From Panicum virgatum (Eukaryota; Streptophyta; Magnoliopsida; Poales; Poaceae), in contig NC_053149.1 of assembly GCF_016808335.1 (NCBI RefSeq), forward strand, positions 19,564,733 through 19,628,732: a DNA stretch of 64,000 nt. The letters run 5' to 3'. Under the pieces are notes generated by a model, which saw only the letters and a program-made list of their open reading frames with translations, was not told where the DNA came from and searched no databases. This document shows positions 24,220 through 37,505 of this stretch, piece after piece (positions within the stretch are counted from its first letter, which is position 1; each line of letters starts with the position of its first letter). Position numbers and translations under genes: made by a program.

Positions 24220-27200
24220 TCATGATGCAGCTTGGGCAGCACCAAGTTTATTAGCACCTTTGTCCACTTCCTTTTTGGACCCCTTATTCTGGGGTTTTTC
24301 CTCTTCTTGGTTCTTCACCACTGGTTTGAACTGTTGCAAAAGAAAGAATGAATGGAACCATAAGGTATCTGGGCAAGTATATTGAAGAGTAAAAATTAAT
24401 CATACCAGAGTCTGCTAGGTCTACAAAAAATAGGCATGTGAAAGATGAATAAATATGTGGATTGCATGTGCAAAAAAGTATGCAATCAGGCAAAATCATG
24501 ATACTTCACAGTACAAGATGGTCCACTAGCTAAAACATCACATTACTTATTGTTTGTAGATCTAGCTGACAGTAAAGAGGGTCTGTTGATTAAACCCAAG
24601 AAAACATCATGCAAGGGAGCTGTAGTCACATGACTCCTAACTAACTGGTTGAAATGCTACTTAAAGTGATCAAAATATAGCATTCTCAAAGAGAGGATAT
24701 TTTTTGGGAGGGTGAACGAAGTACCTGATATACTGAATAAATAACATTTCTCCGGATTTGAGCCATCATGTCCAAGAACAGGTTGTATCCCTCAAGTTTG
24801 TACTCAATAAGGGGATCTCGTTGGGCATAACCCCTTAAACCAACAGCTTGTTGCACAAACTTTAGTGCCTGCAGGTGTTCTTTCCAGAGCCTATCAATAT
24901 TGCTTAAAATTAGGAACCGCTCAGCTTCTTTCATCAAGCTAGGAGCTTGCTTCTCCACAATTTCCTGACACAAAGCACAAAATTTATGGAATGAGGAATG
25001 ACATGTCACTATTCTCCGCACTCCTGATATAACAGGTTATTAGTTCACTAAATCTGTTATAGTCCCAAACATCATTTCAGAGAAAATAGCCTCTGATATT
25101 TGAACTGAAGAGTTTTACACAGTTTGAAAGATGAAACACACTTGGACATTTAGACACGTGAATAGACTTCCCAGAAAGGAAAAGGTATAGCTCAAAAAAG
25201 TTCAGACTACTGTCATGCTCGTAAGCTGGACTTGTTCTAAACAAGAATTTACATTTCAAAAACAGAAGACTTGGTGTCATTAGATTATCTATTGTTGTTA
25301 GATCTAGCTATGTTTTCTGCTGAGATTTGGTTTTACCCCTTTAACTAATAAGAAGCATAGATAAACTGATACGAGCAATTCAGAATGTATTAAATGCAAT
25401 TCCTGCTTAAACTTTCACTTTGTTTGTATGAAATATTTTGCATTAAGACTCTGATAATCTTTCAACCAAGTGATTGCACTTTTCATGAAAGCCAGAAGAC
25501 AAACAACTAACAGTTTTTTTGGAAGTATGCTTCACGTCCTCACTTACGAAGATACTCCCGCAAATCCTCATAGCTTGAAGTTTTGCTCTCCAACAATTCT
25601 GGTGTCAAGTCATCCTAAAGATAGCAATACCTAGCAGAAAAGAAACAGATAACACTATAAAGGAGGTGGCAGTACATCGGTCAGTAGAGCCCAAAGATTT
25701 AATTCATCAAATACATATGCATTATGAGCGTATGTACTTTCTGAAAAACTCACTGCTGTAGTTTAGCTATAAGCTTGCTGAGCTCCCAATTTTCCTTTGG
25801 AGTATCAGGGCCTATATTTGCCTGCCAACAAGAGAGAAGCATTTTCTAGCATTAGGACTTCAGGTAATAAAAAGGTATAAATCTCAGCTTTAATATTTGA
25901 AGATAACTGTCAGATGGTCATCATAACTAACCTCTAATATGTCATCCATTGTTAATTCAGGATATTCCACAATAAGCGACTCAAGACTATCAGAAGCAAG
26001 GGCACGTCTTCTTTCTGCATATACACGATCTCTCTGGCTATTCAACACCTCGTCATACTCAAATAATTGCTTCCTGATGTCAAAAAAGTAGTTCTCAACT
26101 TTCCTCTGAGCTTCATCTAGGGCCCTTGTTAACATTTTTGATTCAATAGGAAGATCCTCAACTCTGAAGGCTTGCATCAGACCCTAAACGAAAATTAAAT
26201 GTTATTTAGATTTATTATTGTCTCACAAGAAATAAGTCATGCCAAGAGTACATCTCGAAGCAGCAAGCAAATGTTAGCGAGTAAAACAGTAATTTTGGCT
26301 ATATGAGACACATTCATACAGGCTTACACAGGTGCATTACAATATTTGTAGGAGTATTTTCGCTACAAAGCAGCCAGTTTATAGTTGGTAGAAGGATCTG
26401 GAGCAAAACACACTTGGACCCATGATTGGTACTAAAATTATGTTATTATCATATTCTATCCTTCGAAAACTTATATTCCATTCCAAGGTTGTATATAAAG
26501 TATCCATAATTGTCCAAAAAAATGACATGCAACTGAATACAGGCATTCAACTTTGTCAGAAGCATTTAGTAAAGTGCAATCAATATCACCATAAAGATGG
26601 GAATACTAAAGGAAGGGCTTTTGAATGCAATATTGTACTAATGTACTTTTGCACAGTGCAGCCACTGATATTTTCTCATGCAAACCAGGTATAGAACTAG
26701 AGAAATAACACAACCTGTATCCTGTCACCTCCAAAGATCCGAAAGATATTATCTTCAAGACTAAGAAAGAAGCGAGAGCTTCCAGGATCCCCTTGCCTGC
26801 CACTTCGACCTCGGAGCTAAACCAGAAAGAGAAAGCAATTTAATCTTCAATCATGCTCACATTCTCAGCCATGATTGTAACAAACAGATATTTAATTTGA
26901 TATAAGCTTTGCACAAACTAAAAACATGTATCATTGGGCTTTGCCATGAAAGATAACGCCATTGCATTTTTCTTTTTATAACTTATAACATCATTGTAAG
27001 GCTGACTGGTACTGGTTACATCTAGCTTAGGACAAATACACTAGCAATCCCTACTTTACATAGTAACAGCAATAGCTTCAATATCATATTACCTGATTGT
27101 CAATTCTGCGTGATTCATGGCGCTCTGTCCCTACTACATGAAGCCCACCTGCTGTAATGACCTGAATTAAAAAAATAATGGTCGCATGAGCATTATGCAT

Positions 27201-30200
27201 TATTCAATAGCAACAGATGGAGGGTTGAATTTTTTTTAATTTGCAATATAACCTTCTTCTTTTCCTCCTCTGTGTAGACTTTATATTCATCTACTATCTT
27301 CATAAATGCATTTCTCAAATTTGCTATTACGTCATCACGTGTTGGTCCCTGACATATAAAGAAACACGGTTAAGTCACCGAAGAGACAAAAAGGTTTTAA
27401 CAGAATACCTTCACTAAAATTTATATTAGTCAAAAACAGTTTCGCTATTTATATACCAATATAGGGGGTTGAATAGTGTTAATCGTGCCATATAAGAACA
27501 TCCTGCAGCTTGAACAGATTCTTAAAATAAGCCTGGAAGCTATTGTAAAATTCATATATGTTTATTCCAGTCTTTATTTCAGGATCAGGAACAATTTTCT
27601 TTGTTGCCTCCAATCATTCACATTTCTGGACATGTAATGTTGACATTCCAATGTGCTGTGAAGGCTGATATTTTAAAAGCTGAATCGTAAATATACCAAG
27701 ATTTTTAACATAAAAAACATAAGAGACTCAAGGAAGAATGATAAATAAACTATAACATGATAGAATCGTAAATATGACAAGATTTTTCAGATATATGATA
27801 TTGTTATGTATCACCAACGCACAGGCAGATATACAAGATACCGCATGCAGAAAATCAGATGGTGTTCCCCTAATATGTTTTCTAAATCATGCCGCAAGAG
27901 AATAATCTGGGGTTGATGCTAAGGAATCAGATCAAATGTTGCTTAAACATTTGCCATTCCTTACCAAATTCAATAAACACAAACTAAGATTCCACTTTTT
28001 ATGATTGTTTAAATAGGCCTACCTTCTCACATGAGTAGGACAACCGCTCTTCTGCTTCCAGCTCAGATAATGATTTCTCTCCCCATTCTTTAACAGCCAC
28101 TTCAACAGCATCTTTGACAGATGATAATGTTTCTTTTGAAAGTTCACATGGGAACAAGCTTTCGTTTGTCTGATGAGAATATGTGCAATAAGTCATTTGT
28201 TCAATTTTGTAACAAATTATTCCATAATACAACTATCTGATGCAAAAGTTCCAGAATACGAGAACAGCACATGCTGGCTCATGTTACTACTGAACATATA
28301 GCTCAATCTACCTTCCATGTCTTTCTTGGTGGCATCTGCTTCTTTGATACAATGACACCATCTATTGGATTGACAACTCTGCAATATTCAGAACCAAAAG
28401 AGTGCATAAGAAAACCTAAGCTCTTAAATAAAACTGTGAGGGTTATATTCAGTTACACATGTATGCTGGAATAATGTGTGCCTATAGGAGCATAGGCTTC
28501 CCAAAGAAGTCTCTTGCAAAGACATGGTAGTTCCATGGTAGCTTCTAATTCAAGGTAATGAAATCTGTCTAGCTATGGTTTTGAACTTTAAAATGGTATA
28601 GAAATCAGAACCTTTGCCAAGACTATAATAAAAGCAAACACATACAGGAGGGTGGCTGGGTTGCAGCGGCTGCTTTGGCCTATGGGTAAGAGAATAGACT
28701 ACATTGGTTGATTGAAAGAGAGACAGCCCTCCTCTCTCTCTCAAGAAAGAAACATATCTGTAAGATTATAGGTGTAAATCACAACTCAATCTCTCTTTAC
28801 AAATATAGTGATAGACTTATTTTGAAATAAACATAGGCTAACTTTTAGAAGTTCATACAGCACCACAGCTACAGAACCAAGTTTTGTTGCTCAGGAGCGC
28901 AGTTCCACTGCAGATAACAACTACAGTGTCCTGTAACTAGATGGCAGTATTTTGTAAGGCTTAGAGTATGTCATCACAAGAGAAATGTCAAGCAAGTATA
29001 TAGAACAGTATAGCTTCCCCATGTGTTCTGTAGGTTAGAATCTTCTTATATTGGTTCCATACATTCCAATAAACCGTTGTTAACAAACGAATGGACAACT
29101 TATATATGTCAATCTACTAATATGTAACTTCTCCTAATTCACTGGAAATAACAGGCACATAAGGAACTCAGCTAATGGATCAAATATGCACTGAAGCCAT
29201 TTATTGGTATACCTGCAGAATACTACTGGATTCTGACAAAGAATATCAATACCTTGGCATAAGGATCTCACGCAACTTCAACCTGGCCATGAATTCTGCA
29301 TTGCCACCAAGGATAATATCAGTTCCACGTCCTGCCATGTTGGTGGCAATTGTCACAGCACCAAGGCGTCCACTCTGAGCGACGATTTCTGCCTCCCTCT
29401 CAACATTCTCTGGCTTAGCATTCAGGACCTTCGATAGAAATTGCACAGACAAAATAAATATTAGATGGCTTTGGACACCTTAGGATAAAAATTTAAAGCA
29501 TGTTACTAGTTACAGATAATTTTCTTTCAAATAGTTTCCTTTTATTCATTGCCTTCCTGTGAAAGATGGAAATCAATTTATTCAAGAACTTGAGTGAAAT
29601 ATTTCAGGGACAAAAGGTATAAATCTTCCTTAGCTGCAAAGCAGTAGCGTCGATGTCGAGCAGATAAATTTGCCATAAAATAATTACTGCTATAAGCGTA
29701 TAATAGAGTAGCATTCTAGATTATTATCTAATGGAGTCAAGGAAGACAGAAATTGAAGTTCTGTTTTGTATTAATTCAGAAAGACATTTTTTTCTGAGTT
29801 AGTTTTGTTCTGTTTTCATATAGTTATGTACACAACATGTTAAAAGATGATATATAGTCATTCCACACTAGACTAGAACTTAGGTCAATTATCAAAAGAA
29901 AATTTTCTGTGAGCACTGAGCATCAAGGACAGCATTCCTGGATTTTTTTTTCTCGAATACGCAGGAGAGCTGCATCAACAACATCAACAAAGCCTTTTAA
30001 CGCAGGAGAGCTGTGTATCATTATATTGATAGAAGAAAAGAGTCCTACATAGACCCGACACACCCCACACAAACCCTAAAAGAGCATTCCTGAATGGAAA
30101 CCAAAGGATTTATTATTGTTAATGAAACTAACAGGAATACCTCATGAGAAATGCCAGCTTCACGCAATTGTTCTGATAAAGATTCACTTTGCTCAACACT

Positions 30201-31717
30201 AGTGGAACCAACAAGCACAAGACGCCCAACTTTATTCATTCTCGATATCTCCACAAGAACAGCACGCCATTTTCCATTTGTTGCTCTAAAAACAACATCT
30301 GAGTCGTCCTGCAACGAAAGAAGTAAAATCAACCTTCCACAGAAAATGAGGTTCAAAGGAAACGAACTAAGACAGATCCTTAACTTTCACAACAATTTAA
30401 ATGATTATCTTTTTTGAACGAACAACACTTGACGACTGCATTTCTATCTATATAGCAGAAAAATACAAGGTTATATCCCTGGGAGGACATAACCAGGCAA
30501 CAAAAAACAAACACGATTTAAATGATTATCACAATAATAAATGCAAATACCTTCCGTATCATTGGCTTGTTTGTTGGAACGACAGTGACTTTTAGTTTAT
30601 AGATGCTCTCGAACTCCTGGCTCTCTGTAGCTGCAGTTCCAGTCATGCCAGAGTTTGGGAAACTGCCACAAAAGTATATTAGTTTCTTGAGAAAGTAACA
30701 GATTCAACATAGAATAAAGAAAAGAAAAGGTGGAAGTTATTCATCCACCACACTGAGACCACTATAAAATAAAGGCTCAGCAATGGTTAGTGGTCATTAG
30801 AGTTAAAACGGTATTATAAACGAATATGTTGGTGGATGAGTTTATTTTCCTATGTAGATGTTTAAAATCGGAGGTTTCAATCAAATGAATTGTCACTTGC
30901 CTTAAGAAAGAAGTTTTGGTAACTTATTGATGCCAGAGTTATTGTTTAATTTTGTATAGGTACACCTTTTGCTTCAATTGCTTGATGGAGACCGTCACTC
31001 CATCGCCTGCCCTGCCAAAAATATCGAAACCTCAAATGTGAAAGTTAGACTAGTGAGCTATTTTTCTCGAACATGCAGGCTAGCAAACTAGTGGGATTGA
31101 TCTTGAAACATCTATCTTCACATGTTACAAATAAACTTAGGCAGAGAAACCTTGCACCCAGAGCATAAAATGTGATGGCATTTATGCAAAACTTACACTT
31201 GCCTACCCAATTCCCCTACCCTCCCCCTCTTCTTAAGTTTGCATGGTACATGTGTACCTCGGTAGGAGTGAACTCACATGGCGTAACGCTAGTTCAAAGG
31301 AAAGCTCTTTTAGTTGGACCCTGATATACCAGTGAACCAGTCAAGGTTTTCCACTAAAGAATACAGCAAGTAACGAAAAAAAACTTATCTATAGGTATCA
31401 AAGAATTGCTTGAGAGTTGAGACCTGAACATGAATACACTGAGCACAGTCTGATGAAGTTACTAGAATAAAACACTATGCACTCATTGGTTTAGGACTTT
31501 ACGTCATATGGACACTCACCGCCATAACTCTGCCAGTGAACTCATCCACAATAAGCACTTCCTTGCTACGAACTATGTAATTGACATCTCTAAGAAAAAG
31601 CTCCTTAGCTTTGATTGCATTTAGAACGTATGAAGCCCACTGTTCACGAGGATCGTATAGATCATTTATGTCCAGTATTTCTTCAGCGTCAGCATAGCCT
31701 TGCTCTGTAAGTAAAAC

Positions 31718-31757
31718 AAAAATCATATTCTAGTAAATTAGAACGTATGAAGCCCAC
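31718..31757 (-). other. 40-bp templated insertion in SecA exon 5
   Basis: These 40 bases split VDEKQRT from VLLTEQGY in exon 5 and shift the frame. Most of the insert, with its edges, is copied from two nearby sites. Bases 31738-31762 equal 31621-31645 (25 bp, from the same exon). Bases 31724-31741 equal 31811-31828 (18 bp, from the adjoining intron). This looks like filler DNA from repair of a double-strand break. Confidence 0.85.
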
Positions 31758-32971
31758 TGTTCTCTGCTTTTCATCAACCTGAAGAAATAATCATTTATAA
31801 GAGGGAAAACCATATTCTAGTAAATTAGGAATAAACAAAAATAAGGGCAAGCAAATAGAAAATCAGGCTAGAACACATGGGACTTCAAAAATATCGAAAG
31901 TGTGAAGCCATATAACTTTACGTAATCAATCCAACGATGATTGAATATCCATCCAGAAGTGGTTTAACAGGGTTAAAATTAGTTTATTGCTCACAGTGTA
32001 ATGAATGTCTCGCTCAAAAGCTTCAGCTATCTTTGCCGCTTTGTAATACCGATCACTTGGCTTTTCAGCTAGGCCTGATATTATAAGTGGGGTTCTTGCT
32101 TCATCAATAAGAATTGAATCAACTTCATCTATCACACAGTAACTGAAGTTCCTCAAGACAAGCTCATCTACAGTCTGCAATAATGAAAACTCAGTTAATT
32201 ACATATAGATCTGGTAATCCATGTTCGTTCATGGATAAAGGAAATTGACACTTCCACCCCTTAAGGTGCAAACATGCACATATGATCTACACTAATGAAA
32301 ACAAAGAATTTCCAACAGAGGAAAACACATACCATTGCAAGGTTATCTCTTAGATAATCAAAGCCAAGCTCACTGTTTGTGACGTAAGTAATATCACATG
32401 AGTAATTTTCCCTCCTCTGCTCAGGTGTCATGTTCTCTGTCAAATTAAAGAGTGAGACTCTGTTCAAGAAAGCATCACTAGCAAACAAAGAAACAGAACC
32501 AATATATGACGCCTCAATAAGAAAAAAAAAAACGTAATCCAAATGCTAGTTCGGCTAGGACATATAAAGGCACATGATAGTGCATGAAAGCATATGCTAT
32601 AACTCAGAATGATAATAACCAAGTTGAATATTCATAGTAGGAGTTGTGAGGTTTTGCATGGTTCAGACAAGCCATCATCTTGGCTTATGCAATTTCATTT
32701 TTTTTAAAAAAAAAGATACATGCTGGTACTTCCATCAACCCTTTTCACCTGCTAGAGCACATATTGGTAAAGAGGCATCCTTAACTTATGTTTTTAATAT
32801 TAAGGTGGAAAATGAAGTTACTGAACTATATGGGCAATTGGAGATGGCACAAACAGCAGTAATGAACAATGTGGTGTGATGACATACGTTGAATTAAGCC
32901 AACCTGCAGTCCTAGAAATCGGGGAACTTGACCAACCCATTCACAATCACGTCTTGCAAGATAATCATTTA

Positions 32972-33098
32972 TGTTAGGAATATCAAGACCCATACACTAT
33001 AGGCCCATATGGCCCATGTACTTATCTTCTTCATATAGACAACAGAGCTACTGCTCTTCTCTCTCTCTCATTCGATTCTCCATCCAAGGTCTGTAACA
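32972..33098 (+). repeat. 5' LTR of the exon-2 copia element
   Basis: 127 bp, TG...CA ends, followed directly by the primer binding site. It is identical base for base to the 3' LTR. A CT-rich stretch (CTCTTCTCTCTCTCTC) lies in the second half. Confidence 0.96.
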
Positions 33099-33650
33099 TG
33101 GAATCAGAGCAGGTTGGGTTAGGGCTAGGTTAGCCCACCCGAGATCCACTGTTCACCTCCGCCGGCGGTCGTCCAACGGCCGTCTGCTATCCGCCGTTGC
33201 GGATCTGAGCGTTGCGGGCCGCCAGGTATCCATTTGGCCTGCTGCAGCCGCTCGCTCGCCCGTCCGCCCGCCTGTCGCGACACTCCTGGTCGCCGCCTGT
33301 CGTGGCGTCCGTCCCCGCCGGCTCGTCCTCCCTCCGCCGCCGTCGCGGCCCCTCCACCGCCGCCCGTAGCGACCCCTCCTCCGCCGCAGTCGTGGCCTCT
33401 CCATCCACGGCTGCCTGCGCCTGTCCGCGCTCGCCCCTGTTCGCCGCCATCGCGGCTTCCGCCCGCCCGTCTTCTTCTGCTGGTGCTGCTCTGCTCTGCT
33501 AGTGTTCTGCAGAAAGGAAAGGGGGAGGTGCTCTGCTCTGCTGTGCTGCAGAGAAGGTCCCTTGTTGTTGTCTTTGGAGACTGCAGGTCATCTTCTCTGC
33601 TATTGAGGTCCCCAGCTCTTTGTTGCAGTAAGTGTTTTCAGTACTTCAAC

Positions 33651-36600
33651 ATGTCAGATTCAACCAATACAATTGCTATTGCAGCTGCTTCAGATTACAT
33701 TGCCCCGGAAACTTGGTTTTTGGATTCAGGGGCTTCTTTCCATGTGACATCCGACAGGTCCAAATTGGTAGCATGTAAGCCTGTCACTGATGGTAGTTCT
33801 ATCAATACAGCCAATGGTACAGCTTGTCATGTTACTCATCAGGGTTCTCTTCAGTCTCCTCATTTCTATATACCTGATATTTCCTGTGTACCTCAGCTAA
33901 CTATGAATCTTCTATCAGTGGGTCAAATAGCTGATATGAACTGCTTTGTTGGATTTGATGAGTCATCTTGCTTCATTCAGGACCGTCAAACAGGGAATGT
34001 GATTGGGACTGGTCATCGCCGTAGGGATTCTTCTAATCTCTATGTTTTGGATACCTTATGTCTTCCTTCTTCCGCTGCCCGTGCGTCGTCAGCTGTGTCA
34101 TCATCAGCTTCATCTTTTGCCAAGTGGCACCATCGTCTTGGTCACCTTTGTGGGTCTCGATTGTCTACCTTAATTCATCAGGGACATCTAGGTCATATTC
34201 CTATTGATCCTAGCTTTCATTGCAAGGGTTGCAAGCTTGGGAAACAAGTACAACTCCCATATTCCAGCAGTACTTCGCATTCTGTTAGACCTTTTGATCT
34301 TATTCACTCAGATGTCTGGGGTCCTTCACCTTTTGCTTCCAAGGGTGGTCACAGTTACTATGTCATTTTCATTGATGACTATTCTCGATACACCTGGATC
34401 TATTTTATGAAACATCGATCCCAACTGTGTTCTATTTACCAGTCCTTTGCTCGCATGGTACACACTCAATTCTCCACTGCTGTTAGAGTTTTTCGTTCTG
34501 ATTCTGGAGGTGAATACTTGTCTTCAGCTTTTCGCTAGTTTCTCACCTCCGAGGGCACGCTTGCTCAGCTCTCCTGTGCAGGTGCTCATGCTCAAAATGG
34601 TGTTGCTGAACGTAAACACCGCCATCTTATCGAGACTGCTCGCACACTTCTCATTGCATCTTTTGTTCCTTCTCATTTTTGGGGAGAAGCTATCTCTACT
34701 GCTGTTTATCTTATTAATCGGCAACCTTCCTCCAAACTTGATGGAAAATGTCCTGGTGAGGTTCTTTTTGGTATACCTCCTAACTATGACCATCTCCGAG
34801 TTTTTGGGTGCACATGCTATGTCTTACTTGCACCTCGTGAGCGAACTAAGTTGACTGCTCAGTCCGTTGAATGTGTTTTTCTAGGTTATAGTCCCGAGCA
34901 TAAGGGTTATCGTTGCTATGATCCTTCCTCTCGTCGCATGCGTATCTCTCGTGATGCAACATTTGTTGAGAATCGTCCTTTCTTCTACAACCCTTCTACT
35001 CAGTCCTCATCTTCTTCCATAGAGTCCACATCATTTCTTTTTCTTCCTCCTATTTCATCTAGTGATGCTACCATAACACCACCACCACCACCACCTCCTC
35101 CTCCTCCTCCTCGTATGACCCGATACAAGCCGCCGCCACCACCGCCAACTCCACCACCTCCACCATCATTTCCTCATCCCACACATGTATCTCTAATATC
35201 TAAACACCAACCTCATCGTTCACCCACACCATCACCTCCTCGCCATCCTCCCATCGCAAATATAGCTCTTCCTTTATCGAAACATCAACGATATCTCTGC
35301 CAATATTGATGAGTCATGTGCTATCTCTGATGAGTTACAGGCTGGTCCACGATATAATCTACGGGATCGCACTACTATTGAGCCTCCTGACAAGTTGGGA
35401 TTTCCACGTATGAGTGCTGTTATTGTTGAGCCATCCACTTATCAGGAAGCTTCTTGTATTCCAGAATGGCAGCTTGCTATGTCCGAAGAGTTTGCTGCTC
35501 TTGATCGTACAGGCACTTGGGATATTGTTCCATTACCGTCACATGCGGTACCCATTACATGTAAGTGGGTGTTTAAAATCAAGACCAAGTCCGATGGTTC
35601 TGTTGAGAGATATAAGGCACGTCTTGTTGCCAAAGGGTTCCAACAGATTCAGGGACGAGATTATGATGAGACATTTGCCCCTGTTGCTCATATGACTACT
35701 GTTCATACTTTGATTGCAGTGGCTGCCATTTCTTCTTGGCGTATCTCTCAGATGGATGTTCATAATGCTTTTCTTCATGGTGGCTTGCATGAGGAAGTTT
35801 ATATGCAGCCACCCCCAGGTGTTGATGCTCCTTCAGGATATGTTTGTCGACTTCGTCGTGCTTTATATGGCCTTAAACAAGCTCCTCATGCTTGGTTTGA
35901 GCGTTTTGTTACTGTGGTTCGGGCTGCTGGTTTTTCCCCTAGTGATCATGATCCTGCCTTATTTATTCATCTCTCTCCATGTGGACGTACTTTGCTACTT
36001 TTATATGTTGATGATATGTTGATAACAGGAGATGATGTGGAATATATTTCTCAGCTGAAGCATCAGCTTAGTGAGCAATTTCATATGTCTGATTTGGGTC
36101 CTCTCAGCTATTTCTTAGGAATTGAGGTAATACATTCTACAAAGGGATATTATCTTTCTCAGTCCAAATACATACAAGATCTTATTGCTCGGTCTGGTAT
36201 TACTGATAATCGGACGGCTGCTACACCTATGGATCTTCACCTGTAGCTTCGCCCTAATGACGGTACACCTCTTGAGGATCCCTCTCGATATCGGCATATT
36301 GTGGGCAGCCTTATTTATCTCACTGTTACTAGACCTGATATTGCTCATGCAGTCCATATTCTCAGTTAGTTTGTGAGTGCTCCTACTTCGGTTCATTTTG
36401 GACATTTGATTCGTGTGTTGAGATATTTACGGGGGACATCATCTCAGTGTTTGCTCTATGCTCGTGATAGTCCGCTTCAGCTTCATACTTACTCAGACTC
36501 TACTTGGGCGAGTGATCCAACAGATCGTCGTTCTATCACAGGTTATTGCATTCTTCTTGGCTCTTCTCCTCTTGCATGGAAGTCTAAGAAGCAGGCAGCT

Positions 36601-36960
36601 GTATCTCGATCCAGTACAGAGGCAGAACTTAGAGCCCTTGCCACTACCACTTCAGAGATTGTATGGCTTCGATGGTTGTTACATGATTTTGGTATTTCTT
36701 GTGATGCTCCCACACCTCTTCTTTGCGATAATACTGGAGCCATACAGATTGCTAATGATCCAGTGAAGCATGAACTTACAAAGCATATTGGTGTGGATGC
36801 CTCATTTACGCGATCTCACTGTCATCAGAAAACAATTGATCTTCAGTATGTACCGTCAGAACTGCAATTGGCAGACTTTTTCACCAAAGCACAAACTCGG
36901 GAGCAGCATCGGCTTCAGTTACTCAAACTCAATGCTTCAAATCCTCCGTTTCCGCCTTGA
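33651..36960 (+). pseudogene. gag-less copia pol with three TAG stops and one frameshift
   Basis: An ATG at 33651 starts a short segment (MSDSTNT) that runs straight into the protease ([11 protein letters not shown]). The pre-integrase WHHRLGHL, the integrase core with [13 protein letters not shown] (LYVDDML) and RNase H (SSTEAELRA, TKHIGVDA) follow. The usual gag with its CCHC knuckle is missing. Stops: TAG at 34536-34538, 36244-36246 and 36367-36369. A frame change occurs near 35300, after a proline-run low-complexity linker. Elsewhere conservation is high. The element therefore probably moved with proteins supplied by a related copy. Confidence 0.92.
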
Positions 36961-36973
36961 GTTTGAAGGGGGG

Positions 36974-37100
36974 TGTTAGGAATATCAAGACCCATACACT
37001 ATAGGCCCATATGGCCCATGTACTTATCTTCTTCATATAGACAACAGAGCTACTGCTCTTCTCTCTCTCTCATTCGATTCTCCATCCAAGGTCTGTAACA
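36974..37100 (+). repeat. 3' LTR of the exon-2 copia element
   Basis: 127 bp, identical to the 5' LTR. It follows the polypurine tract and is followed by the TSD ATTTA. Confidence 0.96.
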
Positions 37101-37505
37101 ATTTACAGTGACAACATGCACTCCCTTCCCACTCAAAGCATTTAAGTATGCTGGCAGAATAGCCACAAGCGTCTTCCCCTCTCCTGTCTTCATTTCTGCA
37201 ATCTCCCCCTTGTGAAGAACCATGCCACCAATCAACTGAACATCAAAAGGACGAAGGCCTAGAACTCTCTTGGAAGCCTCCCTCACAACAGCAAATGCTT
37301 CCTGCAGAACCAGTAACGAAAACTGCATCTTGAGATAGCATTCTACAGGAGCTGCCATGCTTAACATGTCTTAGATCATCTTATAGTGGCTAATGAAAAG
37401 TAACGGTGAGCTACTCTATTTACTTATCTCTCTGAAAGTTGCAGCTTAAATACATAACGCCAATGAAGAATTTCACTTCTTGCTTGGTCATCAAGAGCAG
37501 TTTCT

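Larger units (their letters stand above)
32972..37100 (+). mobile_element. complete short-LTR Ty1/copia element inserted in SecA exon 2
   Basis: The element is 4129 bp long, with two identical 127-bp LTRs (TGTTAGG...TGTAACA) and a 5-bp TSD ATTTA (32967-32971 and 37101-37105). The base after the 5' LTR starts TGGAATCAGAGC, a one-mismatch initiator-Met tRNA primer binding site. A polypurine tract (TTTGAAGGGGGG) precedes the 3' LTR. Removing the element and one TSD copy restores the SecA frame VVTVNDYL. It lies opposite to the gene. A GC-rich leader of about 550 bp follows the primer site, and the gag region is missing. Confidence 0.97.

Noticed and set aside
29940..30070. CGCAGGAGAGCTG direct repeats in SecA intron 8
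   Set aside because: They look like a short old retroelement fragment, but there are no definable ends or TSD.
33153..33450. Minus-strand Arg-rich frames in the copia leader
   Set aside because: They are shadows of the GC-rich leader of the copia element and not supported by motifs.
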